Assembly: GCF_963259705.1 (NCBI RefSeq)
Contig: NC_081841.1
Span: 120,923,827-120,987,826, forward strand
Direction: 5' to 3'
DNA length: 64,000 nucleotides
Source of the DNA: Myotis daubentonii
Taxonomy: Eukaryota; Chordata; Mammalia; Chiroptera; Vespertilionidae
In this document: positions 46,443 to 57,015 of the stretch, piece by piece
Layout of the letters: each line of letters begins with the position of its first letter
Position numbering within the stretch: position 1 is the stretch's first letter
Translations under genes and position numbers: made by a program
The notes under the pieces: model-generated
What the model was told of the DNA's origin: nothing
Databases searched by the model: none
The model's input: the letters and a program-made list of their open reading frames with translations, nothing else

Positions 46443-46655
46443 GGTTTGGCTCAGTGGATGGAGCGTCGGCCTGCGGACTGAAAGGTCCCGGGTTCGATTC
46501 CGGTCAGGGGCGTGTACCTGGGTTGCGGGCACATCCCCAGTGGGAGTGTGCAGGAGGCAGCTGATCGATGTTTCTCTCTCATCGATGTTTCTGACTCTCT
46601 ATCTCTCTCCCTTCTTCTCTGTGAAAAATCAATAAAATATATTTTAAAAAAAAAC
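46443..46655 (+). mobile_element. Young Ves SINE
   Basis: Complete plus-strand SINE with intact box A and box B (GGTTCGATTCC), flanked by a perfect 15 bp duplication CAAAACTTTAGAAAT (46428-46442 and 46656-46670). Confidence 0.93.
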
Positions 46656-46670
46656 CAAAACTTTAGAAAT

Positions 46671-47351
46671 AGGTAAATGGCACATCCTCTTAGAATACTA
46701 TGCAGAGCTAAGAAAACAAAAACATGCAAAATTCAAGAAAACCTTCATTCTTTAAGAGTTTAAATATTTCTCAGATTTATTCAATGAGAAATAGTGGAAG
46801 AACACACACCAAAATTGTAAGTTAATTCCTGAGGTTTGGGTTATGAATAATTTTTCTTTTATATTATTATATTTTCTATGATAAGTATGTATTTTTATAT
46901 AATTAGAAAATGATTGTCAGTATATTTTAAACAACCCATTGCAGTGAATAATTAGATTCTACTATACTTGTAAGAAACTGTGAAGTTGGGAAACAAATAT
47001 AAAGAAAGTAAACAATTTCAAAATGTTGAAAGAATATCAGAATTCATGGGTCATGACCAATACCATTCATCTGTTTTTAATATTATGAATATATTTCCTT
47101 AGTCACAATAAGTATATAGGATACAAGATAGAATATTATTTATTTTACCTGTCTTTTTTCTAAAAATAGTTTAATATTGCAGAAATATAATCTTCTTGAC
47201 CTAAAAAAATTTCAATATAGCAATTTACTATATAAGGAAGACAAAAGTTGAGTGATATTTTCATAACCAAGCATATCTGTTAACTATAACAGTACTCAGA
47301 ACATAGACCAATCATAGTACAGTGTAATGTACAGATAAGGATTATACTTAC
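46671..47351. other. NBEA: NBEA intron, unique-looking
   Basis: No exon or repeat recognised between the SINE and exon B. Confidence 0.45.
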
Positions 47352-47520
47352 CTAATCCTTTAGGTGTAATGCCACTACTGTCAGCAGGATTAATGACCCA
47401 GTAGTAATATTTTAATGTGTGCATTAGCTGTAACACTGTTCCTACTCTGCGTATGGTAGTATAAATGGTAGCAGTTCCAATAAATTCAGCAGACAAATAA
47501 GTGTATAGAGAAAGCTGAAC
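47352..47520 (-). CDS. NBEA: NBEA exon B
   Basis: A 169 bp minus-strand exon. The acceptor TGAATTAG precedes 47520 and the strong donor GTAAGTAT follows 47352. 56 codons read VQLSLYTYLSAEFIGTATIY, then TTIRRVGTVLQLMHTLKYYY and WVINPADSSGITPKGL. One base is left to form the aspartate codon with exon C. The sequence is from the N-terminal part of neurobeachin between the concanavalin-like domain and later armadillo-type repeats. NBEA rather than LRBA is indicated by SLYTYLSAEF and WVINPADSS as I remember the two. No stop or frameshift. Confidence 0.9.
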
Positions 47521-48049
47521 CTAATTCACAAAATATTAACAGACCATTAAAATAAATTTTTAAAGTTTGAAGTGTTTATATTATACATATGCACTCTATT
47601 CTAATTTAAATGAAAATTAGTAAAGGCCTAGCAAGTAGCATATATTATGAGGTTAAAAATAAATATTTAGGATTATCAAATTGTTTAAAAAGTCAATTAG
47701 ATGAAAGCCTAAATCAAAGTACAATTCAACAGCTCAAAAGGCACAGAATATCAGATAGTTATGTCATATTTGCAAAAAGTACATATTATTGTCATATATC
47801 TTAAAAGTCTGATGTAACTTCAAAATATTGTAACCCATTGCCACAATATGCGAAGTCTAACCATGTAAATAGAGAAAACATAAGTCAAACACCTTGTTGA
47901 AATAGTGAACAAACTTCAGGGTTGAGATTAGCACTATAATGAACATAATAAACTGTAATAAAAGTCAGAATTTAAACATTATTTACAAAAAGTTATGTGG
48001 AAGATTTGAAAATTGCAAAAGGCAGCTCAAAATCATAAAATATGTCCCA

Positions 48050-48081
48050 GAGCGCACAAATTTCATGCACTGGGCCTCTAG
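48050..48081 (+). mobile_element. Orphan Helitron 3' terminus
   Basis: A 32 bp remnant with the hairpin half and GGGCCTCTAG end (CTAG at 48078-48081 followed by T) but no recognisable Helitron body or 5' end upstream. Confidence 0.7.
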
Positions 48082-48095
48082 TTACTTATAACATT

Positions 48096-48174
48096 ACAAT
48101 AAAATAAAATAAAATAAAATAAAATAAAATAAAATAAAATAAAATAAAATAAAATAAAATAAAATAAAATAAAT
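48096..48174. repeat. (AAAAT)n microsatellite beside the exon A donor
   Basis: About 15 pentanucleotide units. On the NBEA sense (minus) strand this is (TTTTA)n, starting 16 nt after the 5' splice site of exon A. Confidence 0.95.
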
Positions 48175-48190
48175 GAGAATAAATTTATAC

Positions 48191-48343
48191 CTTTGCAGGT
48201 GTATGTATCCAGATGGCTGGGTTGAATAAAATATGATCACAAAGCTGCTTCAGCAAAGGTGCTCCATGAGATAATCCATCAAGGTATTTTGCAAAGGATA
48301 AAAATTGCTCTAGGACAGCTCTAGTTATATGAACTCGTGAGGA
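48191..48343 (-). CDS. NBEA: NBEA exon A
   Basis: A 153 bp minus-strand exon of exactly 51 codons, phase 0 at both ends. The acceptor CTTTCTTCAG precedes 48343 and the donor GTATAAAT follows 48191. It reads SSRVHITRAVLEQFLSFAKY, then LDGLSHGAPLLKQLCDHILF and NPAIWIHTPAK. It is the first exon of the set in the window; upstream NBEA exons must lie beyond 64000 or be unrecognised. The intron to exon B is 670 bp and contains a (TTTTA)n tract and a Helitron end. LRBA has clearly different residues here as I recall, so I favour NBEA. Confidence 0.9.
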
Positions 48344-49243
48344 CTGAAGAAAGAAAACAGAAATTCAAACTAAAACTATGCATAATACCAAAGTATAAAA
48401 TTGTTGACTAAACATAAATACATACTAATTTTTCATATGCTATCACTAATACTTTAAATACAAAATTAAAAAACTTTAAATTTCTTTTGACATTTAAATT
48501 TTAATTTTATTTGGAAACTTAGAATTTTAAGATAATTCTCTAAATGATAGTTTGTTATCTGAAGCTCTTTCTAGGATAACAGCAGATATAGGTAAATATC
48601 TGTTTAAAAAATACCACTTAATTCAAGATAAATAAATAAAATATGTTATGAATAATAAATTGTTTTATTCCTTTTTTGTAGAAATTGATGGAGGAAAATT
48701 ACAAAAACACGAAGTTTAAAAAATTAATATCATGATAATACATATACATACAAAAAAAGTTATTAGTAAAGAGAACTGCTTTTGCTAACTCCAACACACA
48801 GGGAAAATAAACTGATGTCACCATTCTACTGAAACCTTTCTTCAAAGTTACAAATGAGTTGCACCAAGAACAGCATAAAATTTCTTGACCTATCCATATT
48901 ATTTGCTTGAAAATACTGTCCTCCTTTGGCATTCATGAGCCTCAGATTACTCCTAAGTGTCCTTTACTTAAAACATGGAAACTGCTGAAGATTATTTCTT
49001 TGGAACTTTCTCCTGAATAAATATACTCTCCCTAGATATTTTAGGCTTCCACAGATTCATATAACAAATCTCTTTGCTGAGCTCTCCCATCAAGAATTTT
49101 CAACTGCCATCACCAATACATAACCTGTAACCAATAGTATTTAGGTAAATGATAGATTTTCCAAAATTCAAATCAAACCTTAAAGCTTCATTGTCCAATA
49201 GAGTAGCCACTAGTCATATGTCATTACTAAGCCCTTGAAATGT
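48344..49243. other. NBEA: NBEA intron, unique-looking
   Basis: No exon or repeat recognised. Confidence 0.45.
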
Positions 49244-49251
49244 GTCTAGTC

Positions 49252-49499
49252 CAGCCATGGGCAAATTACGGCCGGCGGGCCAGATCCAGCCAATTTGAAA
49301 CGAATAAAACTAAAAAAAAAAACAAAAACAAAAACAAAAACAAACAAACAAAAAAAAAACCTTACCCTTTTATGTAATGATGTTCACTGTGAATTTATAT
49401 TAGTTCACACAAACACTCCATTCATGCTTTTGTTCCGGCCCTCCGGTCCAGTTTAAGAACCCATTGTGGCCCTCGAGTCAAAAAGTTTGCCCAACCCTG
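49252..49499. mobile_element. Nonautonomous hAT transposon
   Basis: A 248 bp element with termini CAGCCATGGGCAAATTACGG and GTTTGCCCAACCCTG. It has a perfect 8 bp duplication GTCTAGTC (49244-49251 and 49500-49507). A second copy is at 55390-55625. An internal A-rich run differs in length between the copies. Confidence 0.88.
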
Positions 49500-49507
49500 G
49501 TCTAGTC

Positions 49508-50180
49508 CAAAGTGAAATGTGCCATAATTATATACATCCTGGACTTTGAAGAGTTAGAATGAAGAAATAATGCAAAATACCAATTACTCTTTTTCATATT
49601 GATTATATGTTGAAGTGGAAATATTTTGAGTATACTAGATTAAATAAAATATATTATTAAAGTTAACTTCACCAGTTATTTTTTACTGGGAAATTTTATG
49701 CATAATCAAACTTGTATTATAGTTTAATTGAAAATGCTACCCTAGAGTATAATTTCAGTAGAAAATATTATAGAGGAAAAGGTGTTCAAAAAAGGTAATA
49801 ATAAGAACTCAAATGTCAAAAAATGTATCTACCTACACAAATTACTTCTTCTTCATCTAGTGATCATGTTCGTAGTATCACCAGCCTCCCCAAGGTAGTA
49901 AAATCACCTACCACTCAACCCTAAATCACAGGTCATATTACACCTTTATCTCTATTATCCACTGATTAAAGTCAAACTATCAGTATAGGATTATAAGGTA
50001 TGATATTACCTACATTCATCATGCTTGTAACAAGGACAACTCAATAAATTTGATTTAAGCATGCCATGAATTTTCATACTTCTACATAAGAAATCTACAA
50101 ACTCAAATGATTACAATATGCAAGTAGTCAACAACAATATATCAATCAGGGTAGGAGACAATGAAGAGTAGTGAATAGAA
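49508..50180. other. No gene or clear repeat
   Basis: AT-rich intronic-looking sequence up to the L1 5' end. Confidence 0.4.
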
Positions 50181-52062
50181 AAAGATGGGGGCCGACAGGA
50201 CAGCAGGGAGGGAGAGAGTGTGAGTAACTAAAGGAGCGAGAGGAGCATGTGTGGATGTTTATGGTGTGTTAGTGGAGGAGTAAGGGGCAGTTAGATATCA
50301 CAGGAGGCCAGGGGACTGGCAGTTTGGACTCTCCTAGATGTGGAACCCCTGCTACTGCCGTGGGCACTCCCAGGCCGGCGCTGCTTTAGCGGGGAGCCCA
50401 GGACATCTTGAAGAGGAGAGCAACGGAGGCCAAAAGTGCAGCCACACCAACAACCAGATGGGCCTCCAACACCACTACCAGACTTGTACACCGATTCACT
50501 TGCCAGCCATAACCTGTGTGGAACGACCACCGTACCCCGGCAGTGAACAGCGCAGTATAGCTTGGCAGGTCCTAAGACAGACCTCCCAAGCTGTGCCTCC
50601 TCTCAGAAGCCCAAACCCAGTGTTCCAGGAGCCCATGCTTCAGGTATGCACTGTAAGTGCAAGCCAGGGGTACCCCTTGCCTGGCTCCATCACTGGTTCC
50701 AGTACAGAGCCAAAGACCAGTGCGCCCCCACCCCAGCACAGACAGCTATCAGTAGGCACGTGCTCAGCCCCAGACACAGATGGAGCTGTCATCTGGGACA
50801 TGCCTTCCCTAGCCCAGATCAGAGCTGCTGGTGCGACCTGTTGTCCCCAGCCACAGATCACAGGACCACACTGCATGTGTGCTGCCAGAAGGTCCTAGGG
50901 AACCATTTTGCCTTGGATGCTGGGCTGCACAGTGAATTGCATGCCAGAGGGCTCTGGGGCATCACAGGGAGTCACACACCAGAGGAATTGTGCATGGCCA
51001 CCACCGACCCCGAGAATCTGAAGTGGACAACTGAGGGACCAGTACCGTGGGAGAAGGGGGTACAATTAAGAGTAGAGACAATGCAGGTGTGAAACTCAGG
51101 CAGACCCAACCTTTGGTCTAGGGAGTTCAAAATCATTGAACCACTAGGAGCTTCAACCCCTCTGCCCCAAACAGGAAGCCCAGGGCAAAAAGAGACAGCA
51201 AAAATGGCAACGAAAATAACAACCAAAGGATATTAACACATTGTATGTGGGAAACGCATTTATACGTTTTACATATTTATACGTTCTACAAGTGTAGTAG
51301 AGCGCAGGACACATATTAATACTTTTTTTTATAGACTAGCGGTAGAATGCGGGTAACGTATAAATACGTAAACTAAAGTTATCGTAATTTTACTGAACGT
51401 TGCCATTTGTGCAAAAAATTAGCAAAAATGGCCCGTGCCACCTGTGAGCGCGATAAAAACTACCTGCAAACAATGTGTTAACAGAAGAATCACCAGAAAA
51501 GGAACTAAATGAAATAGAGGAAAGTAATAAGTCAGAGAAAGATTCAGTTGGTAATAAAGTTGCTAAACCAGATGAATGAGAAAATCAACATATGTAAGAA
51601 TCAAGAGGAAATAAAGAATGATATAGGTACAATAAAAAACACAATAGAAAGGTTTCAACAGTAGATTAGAAGTGGAGGACCAAATCAGTGAGCTAGAAAA
51701 CAGGGTAGAAAAATACACCCCCTGTGAACAGCAATTGGAGAGAAAAATTGGAAAGCAGGAGGAGAACATAAGAAACCTATAGGACAACATGAAACAAAGC
51801 AACACGTGTATAATAAGGATGCGAGAAGGACAAGACGAGGAGCAAGGATTAGAAAACCTATTTGAAGACATAATGACAGAAAACTTCCCTGATTTGGGAA
51901 AGAAAAATGTCTCATCAGCACAGAGAGTCCCAAACAAGATAAAGCCAAAAAGAACCACACCAAGACACATGATAATTACTATGGAAATCTTTAATGACAA
52001 AGATAAAACCATAAGCGCTGCAAAAAAGAGACAAAGAGTTGCCTACAAGGGATCCCCACAGG
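50180..52062 (+). mobile_element. L1 5' UTR and ORF1, 3' truncated
   Basis: The plus-strand L1 starts near AAAGATGGGGGCCGACAGG with a GC-rich 5' UTR to about 51230. It is interrupted by a piggyBac element, then continues with ORF1 (51482-52062). It stops abruptly in the ORF1 RRM region and abuts a Helitron 3' end. ORF2 and the 3' UTR are missing. Confidence 0.8.
51237..51477. mobile_element. piggyBac-type miniature transposon (piggyBat-like ends)
   Basis: A 241 bp element flanked by TTAA on both sides (51233-51236 and 51478-51481). The terminal inverted repeat starts CACATTG and ends CAATGTG. Subterminal motifs recur: a GNGGGNAACG core at about 51248 and 51348, and TATACGTTTTAC/TATACGTTCTAC. 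Layout and ends are like piggyBat families of Myotis. It has no transposase gene. Confidence 0.85.
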
Positions 52063-52145
52063 CCATGCTGAGGGACCCCACTGGTAAACAGGTGCACTGG
52101 GCCTCTAGTAATCCTATAAAATTCAAAATGAGCCTTAAAGCTTAA
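51789..52145 (+). pseudogene. L1 ORF1 fragment running into a Helitron end
   Basis: The open frame covers ORF1 from ENLFEDIMTENFPDLG (residues 22-37) through KRTTPRHMII (RRM) and then, from about residue 91, translates the Helitron 3' end. A chance fusion without expected function. Confidence 0.7.
52063..52108 (+). mobile_element. Orphan Helitron 3' terminus joined to an L1
   Basis: 46 bp ending GGTGCACTGGGCCTCTAG (followed by T at 52109). No Helitron 5' end is found upstream as far as the L1 start. Confidence 0.75.
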
Positions 52146-52426
52146 CTTTACATGATAATGTTTTAAGAAAATAAAGTAAATGGTTCTAACAAATAGCTGA
52201 GTGATTACAAGAGACAGGGGGACAAAAACAAATATTTGAGTAAAAACAAAACAGCAAGAATCGGGCTCTCATTTTAAAGGAAATTTAATGAAAAGAATAT
52301 AATACTTTCAAATTCTAAAATACTATTAATGGATAGGAAAATACAATTAAATAAGAGATCAGTGGATATTTAAAGCTTCAGCCAGCTCCTTCACTTGTTA
52401 TAATTTCACACAGTTTATGTAATATA

Positions 52427-54181
52427 ATAGAGGCCTGGTGCACAAAAATTTGTGCACTCGGGGGGGAGGAGGGGTCCCTCAGCCCGGCCTGTGCCCTCTT
52501 GCAGTCTGAGACCCCTCGGGATATAACAACCTGCTGGCTTAGGCCTGCTCCCGGGTGGCAGAGGGCAGGCCCAATCCCTAGGTGCAGGCCCTGGTCGGGC
52601 TCAGAGCAGGGCCAATTGGGGGGCTGGGGCATCTCCCCCTGTCACACTCAAGGCAAGGTCGATGGGGAGGTTGCAGCGCCACCCCCTGTCATGCAGAGAG
52701 CAGGGCCAATCAGGGGGTTGGGGCGCTGCCCCCTGTCACGCACAGAGCAGGGCCCATCAGGGGGGTTGGGGCTCCGTACCCTGTCACACACGGAGCAGGG
52801 CCAATCAGGGGGTTGGGGCGCTGCCCTCTATCATGCACAGAGCAGGGCCCATCAGGAGGGTTGGGGCTCCATACCCTGTCACGCACAGAGCAGGGCACAT
52901 CAGGGGGTTGGGGAGCTCCCCCCTGTAATGCACAGAGCAGGGACGATAAGGGGGGTGAGGAGCTCCCCCCTGTCACTCACAGAGTAGGGCCGATAGGGGA
53001 GTTGGGGCACCAACCCTGTCACACACAGAGCAGGGCGGGTCAGAGGGTTGGGGCGCCACCCTCTATCACCCACAGAACAGGGCTGATCAGGGGGTTGGTG
53101 CGCCGCCACTGGCACACTCAGGGCAGGGCCGATGGTGAGGTTATGGCTCTACTCCATCACGCACAGAGCAGGGTCCGTTGGGGGGGTGGGGGGGGTTGGG
53201 GCGCCGCCACTGTCACTCAGGGCAGGGCCAATGGGGAGGTTATGGCTCTACTCTGTCACACACAGAGCAGGGCCCATGGTGGGGGGGGGGGCGGGGGTTG
53301 GGGCGCCACAACCTGTCACACACAGAGCCACAGGGCGATAAGGGGGTTGGGGAGCTCCCCCCTATCACACACAGAGCAGGGCTGATCAGGGTTTGGGGCA
53401 CCTTCCCCTGTCACGAACAGAGCAGGGCGGATAGGGAGGTTGTGGCCCCGCCCCCTGTCACACACAGAGCCGCAGGGCTATCAAGGGGTTTGGGAGCTGC
53501 TCCCCTATCATACTGATTCCAGTGCCGGAAGGCCTCTCGGCTCCGCTGATCCCGGTGCTGGGAGGCCTCACAGATCCGCTGATCCCAGTGCTGGGAGGCA
53601 TATTACCCTTTTACTATATAGGATAGAGGCCTGGTGCATTCGTGTGGGCCGGCTGGTTTGCCCTGAAGGGTGTCCTGGATCAGGGTGGGGGTCCCCACTG
53701 GGGTGCCTGGCCAGTCTGGGTAAGGGGCTGAGGGCTGTTTTCAGGCTGGCGGGTGACTGAAGCTCCGAACTGCTCCTTTTTTAATTTTTCTTTTTTTTAT
53801 TCTGGGCCAGCTTTAGTACTGGCTTAAGCTCTGAGGCCTCTGCTGCTGAAAGCAGGAATCTGGTTTGTTTGGGTTCTATAATCAAAACTCTGTATCAAAT
53901 CCAGCTCTGAGATCCCACTGGCTGAAAGCAGGTTTCTGGGGTTTTGTTTAGCTTCTATATTTGTAACAATGTTTCAAACTGCAAGCTCAGAGGCCCACAA
54001 GGCAGGCGGGGAACGTTGGAGTCCTCCTTCACTGAAGCAAGCAAGCCTCATGTTCGCTTCAAGCTGTCTGGCTGCCAGCCGCCATCTTGGCTGGCAGTTA
54101 ATTTGCATATCTCGCTGATTAGCCAATGGTAAGGGTAGCGGACGATGGCTAATTACCATGTTTCTCTTTTATTAGATAGGA
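52427..54181 (-). mobile_element. Composite Helitron with a ~47 bp tandem array
   Basis: Part Y (52427-53623) has a degraded CTAG (ATAG), hairpin GTGCACAAAAATTTGTGCAC, an array of about 17 units, and an inner 5' end complementary to TCCTATATAGTAAAAGGG. It is fused to part X (53624-54181), which begins TAGAGGCCTGGTGCA and ends at the complement of TCCTATCTAATAAAAGAG. A precedes and T follows. The long open frames here come from the GC-rich array. Confidence 0.88.
52690..53500. repeat. ~47 bp tandem array in the composite Helitron
   Basis: About 17 imperfect units with core CAGAGCAGGGCC(A/G)ATCAGGG followed by GTTGGGGCGCCGCCCCCTGT. Spacing is mostly 44-50 bp. Confidence 0.88.
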
Positions 54182-54190
54182 TTCCATTCT

Positions 54191-54300
54191 TATTCAGTAA
54201 TAATAGGTTCAAGAACATTCAGATTTTGGCAAAATAAAACAAAATACATTAAAAGTTTTTCATGAAATTCTAAATGTGATGAATATCAAGGCGTCTCATC
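54191..54300. repeat. Locally duplicated segment, copy 1
   Basis: TATTCAGTAATAATAG through CAAGGCGTCTCAT. A direct copy with scattered differences and a 10 bp length difference is at 55951-56044. Confidence 0.85.
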
Positions 54301-54450
54301 AGAATACCTTTTTTGATATCTTACAGATTCTAGACTATCTTCCTTGATAATAATGTAATACCTTTCCAGACAAGGAGATAAAGGTAAGGCAGTTAATCAA
54401 TAACTTTTTATCAGTTGATGATAAAATAGAAATGGAATCTTTATTATCTA

Positions 54451-54920
54451 CTAGAGGCCTAGTACACGAAATTCATGCACAGGGGTCAGGGGGGTTCCTT
54501 CAGCCCAGCCTGCACCCTCTCCAATCTGGGAACCCCTCAGGGGATTTCTGACTGATGGCAGTAGGGAATCCCTCTTGCAATCTGGGATGGCTGGCTGCTA
54601 ACCGCTCACCTGCCTGCCTGCTGGGTCACCCCTAACCCCTCTGCCTGCCTGCCTGATTGCCCGTAACCCCTCAGCCTGCCTGTCTGATCACCCCTAATCG
54701 CCTCTGCTTGTCTGCCTGATGCCCCTAACTGCTCCCATGCTGGCCTGATAACCCCTAACTGCTCTCCCCTGCCAGCCTGATTGCCCCTAACTGCTCTGCC
54801 TGCCTGCCTGATTGCCCCTAACCACCTCTGCCTCGGCCCCGCCACCGTGGCTTTGTCCAGAAGGACGTCCAAAAGATGTCCGGTTTATCCAGTCTAATTA
54901 GCATATTACCCTTTTATTAG
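54451..54920 (-). mobile_element. Nonautonomous Helitron, 5' end degraded
   Basis: CTAG at 54451-54454 preceded by A, hairpin ACACGAAATTCATGCACA. The other end reads GCATATTACCCTTTTATTAG without the usual last bases. The interior is a CCTGCCTGCCTGATTGCCCC-type degenerate array. Confidence 0.8.
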
Positions 54921-54971
54921 TACAAATACTATTCACCTGGCAGCCGGTTATTTAAAAATAAAACAGTATAG

Positions 54972-55200
54972 TCCTAGACGGTTTGGCTCAGTGGATAGAG
55001 CGTTGGCCTACAGACTGAAGGGCCCTGGGTTCAATTACCATAAAAGGAACATGCCTGGGTTGCAGATTTGATGCTCAGTATGGGGCGTGCAGGAGGCAAC
55101 CAATCAATGATTCTCTCTCATCAATGATGTTTCTATTTCTCTCTCCCTCTCCCTTCCTCTCTCTGAAATCAATAAAAAACAATATACATCTTAAATAAAT
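54972..55200 (+). mobile_element. Ves SINE
   Basis: Plus-strand SINE; head CGGTTTGGCTCAGTGGATAG, ending in an AATAAAAAAC-type tail. Confidence 0.88.
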
Positions 55201-55389
55201 AAATATATAAAAACAATCATCTGAGAAAGCATATTCTTTTTAGGTAATCAAAGAAGCATATAAGTGCATTTCATTTATTCAACAAATATCTATTGTCAGA
55301 CACCCTTTTAGGTGCTGAAGACACAGGAATAAGGTGAGGAAAAAATATATTTTCCCTGCTTTCATGAATCTGAAAATTACATTCTAGTG

Positions 55390-55625
55390 CAGCCGTGGGC
55401 AAACTACGGCCCGCGGGCTGGATCTGGCCCGTTTGAAATGAATAAAACTAAAAAAAATAAAAAAATAAATAAATAAATAAAAAGACCGTACCCTTTTATG
55501 TAATGATGTTTACTTTGAATTTATATTAGTTCACACAAACACTCCATCCATGCTTTTGTTCCAGCCCTCCAGTCCAGTTTAAGAACCCATTGTGGCCCTC
55601 GAGTCAAAAAGTTTGCCCGCCCCTG
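55390..55625. mobile_element. Nonautonomous hAT transposon, second copy
   Basis: A 236 bp element with termini CAGCCGTGGGCAAACTACGG and GTTTGCCCGCCCCTG. The 8 bp duplication TTCTAGTG/TTCTCGTG has one mismatch. Same family as 49252-49499. Confidence 0.87.
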
Positions 55626-55633
55626 TTCTCGTG

Positions 55634-55950
55634 AAAGGAGCTAGAAAATAAACAATTTTTTAAAAATATCAGAATAGTACTGTAAAAATTAGCAGGGTAG
55701 ACAGATACTGATGGTCAGGGAAGGGTTACTATTCTATTTAGAGTGATCATGGAAGCCTTTTCTGATAAGGTGTCAGGAGCAAAATCTTGAGTGAAGTGTA
55801 TAATCAAACCATGTGTGTATCTATGGAAAGAATGATCTAAAGTGATGGGGGAGGGGCAGGGAGGGAATGAAAAAGTGCTGTGATGGGCACATGGCTACCA
55901 TTTTAGTTTTTACAAGAAAGGCTAAAAGGCCTCTTTATTATATTATCTAT
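55634..55950. other. No gene or clear repeat
   Basis: Unique-looking sequence between the hAT copy and the duplicated segment. Confidence 0.4.
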
Positions 55951-56044
55951 TATTCAGTAATAATAGATTCAAGAATATTCATATTTTGGCAAAATACATT
56001 AAAAGTTTTTCATGAAACAGTGATGAATATCAAGGCCTCTCATG
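55951..56044. repeat. Locally duplicated segment, copy 2
   Basis: Direct copy of 54191-54300 at a distance of 1.76 kb. Confidence 0.85.
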
Positions 56045-56234
56045 TGACTACAAAAGAAATGGGAAAAAGGAGAATGTTAAATATATGTTATCAGAAGTAA
56101 GAAATTTGTGAATTTACTATAAAAAGGATAGACTTGTAAGATCTGGCACATTTTTGTCTGACTGCAAGTGAAAAATGGACTATGGGTAACCAATAGTGAA
56201 AGATGGCAATTTGAACTAAGATAATATCAATGTA

Positions 56235-56613
56235 CTAGAGGCCTGGCACACAAAATTTTTGCATGTGTAGGGTCCCTAGGCCTGGCCTGTGATGAGGACC
56301 AATCTTCCCAGGTTGCCAGGAGCCGGCCCCGCCCCCTGCTGCCAACACCAGTCGCCCTGTATTTGGGGCGACTGGCAGGGTGATCAGGGCCCCAATTCCT
56401 TGCACCCGCCTTGGCCTGATGCTGCCCACAACTGCTGCCACCCACCCCGTTCCCTGTTCCCCATCGGGCAATCAGAGTTTGCCAGCTGGGGGGAGGGACC
56501 AAGCGGTTGGCTGGCAGCTCCAGTTTTGAGTGTCTGCCCCCTGGTGGTCAGTACACATCATAGCGAAGCAGTGATTCAGCCATTCAATCTATTTGCATAT
56601 TACGCTTTTATAT
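56235..56613 (-). mobile_element. Nonautonomous Helitron
   Basis: CTAG at 56235-56238 preceded by A. The interior contains CTGCCCCCTGGTGGTCAGT. The 5' end is degraded near GCATATTACGCTTTTATATA. Confidence 0.82.
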
Positions 56614-56759
56614 ACGCTTTGCATATTGATATAGAAAGGTGTAGAATAGTAAGTATAAAGTAGTTATTGATTCGGGCTATGGTTTGATACTAAGCAATAC
56701 AATTTGCTGAGAGTACAAATTTACTGTGTGAAAAAGTAGAGTCAAAAAGGATTAACATT

Positions 56760-56999
56760 GCCCTAGCCAGTTTGGCTCAGTGGATAGAGCATCAGCCTGC
56801 AGATTGAAAGTTCCCAAGTTCGATTCTGGTCAAGGGCACATGCCCGGGTTGCAGGCTCAATGCTCAGAAGGGGCGTACAGAAGTCAGCCAATCATTGATT
56901 CTCATCATTGATGTTTCTATCTCTCCCTCTCTCCTCTGCTCTGATATCAATAACAATAAAAATAATATATTTTTTAAAAAAGAAAAGAAAATGTTTTAA
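56760..56999 (+). mobile_element. Ves SINE
   Basis: Complete plus-strand SINE flanked by a perfect 16 bp duplication AAAAAGGATTAACATT (56744-56759 and about 57000-57015). Confidence 0.92.
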
Positions 57000-57015
57000 A
57001 AAAAGGATTAACATT

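Noticed and set aside
46443..46530. Functional tRNA gene
   Set aside because: The box A and B motifs belong to the tRNA-derived head of a Ves SINE with target duplications and a 3' tail; there is no complete cloverleaf.
32321..48343. Assignment of the exons to LRBA
   Set aside because: LRBA has the same exon layout, but several residues in exons A, B and C agree with NBEA as I remember the two proteins. I could not run a search, so some uncertainty remains.
50338..51092. Host gene suggested by two overlapping frames of 176-186 codons
   Set aside because: The region is the 5' UTR of an L1 followed by its ORF1. The frames have no homology I can recognise and are cut by insertion.
52582..53385. 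Long open frame (267 codons) and overlapping frames in the GC-rich Helitron arrays, also at 8155-8968, 59722-60840 and 63191-63962
   Set aside because: They translate tandem repeats in several frames on both strands, vary with unit number and have no recognisable domain. Stop codons are rare simply because of composition.
52690..53500. CRISPR-like regularly spaced repeats
   Set aside because: The units are contiguous and degenerate, with no unique spacers, in a vertebrate Helitron.
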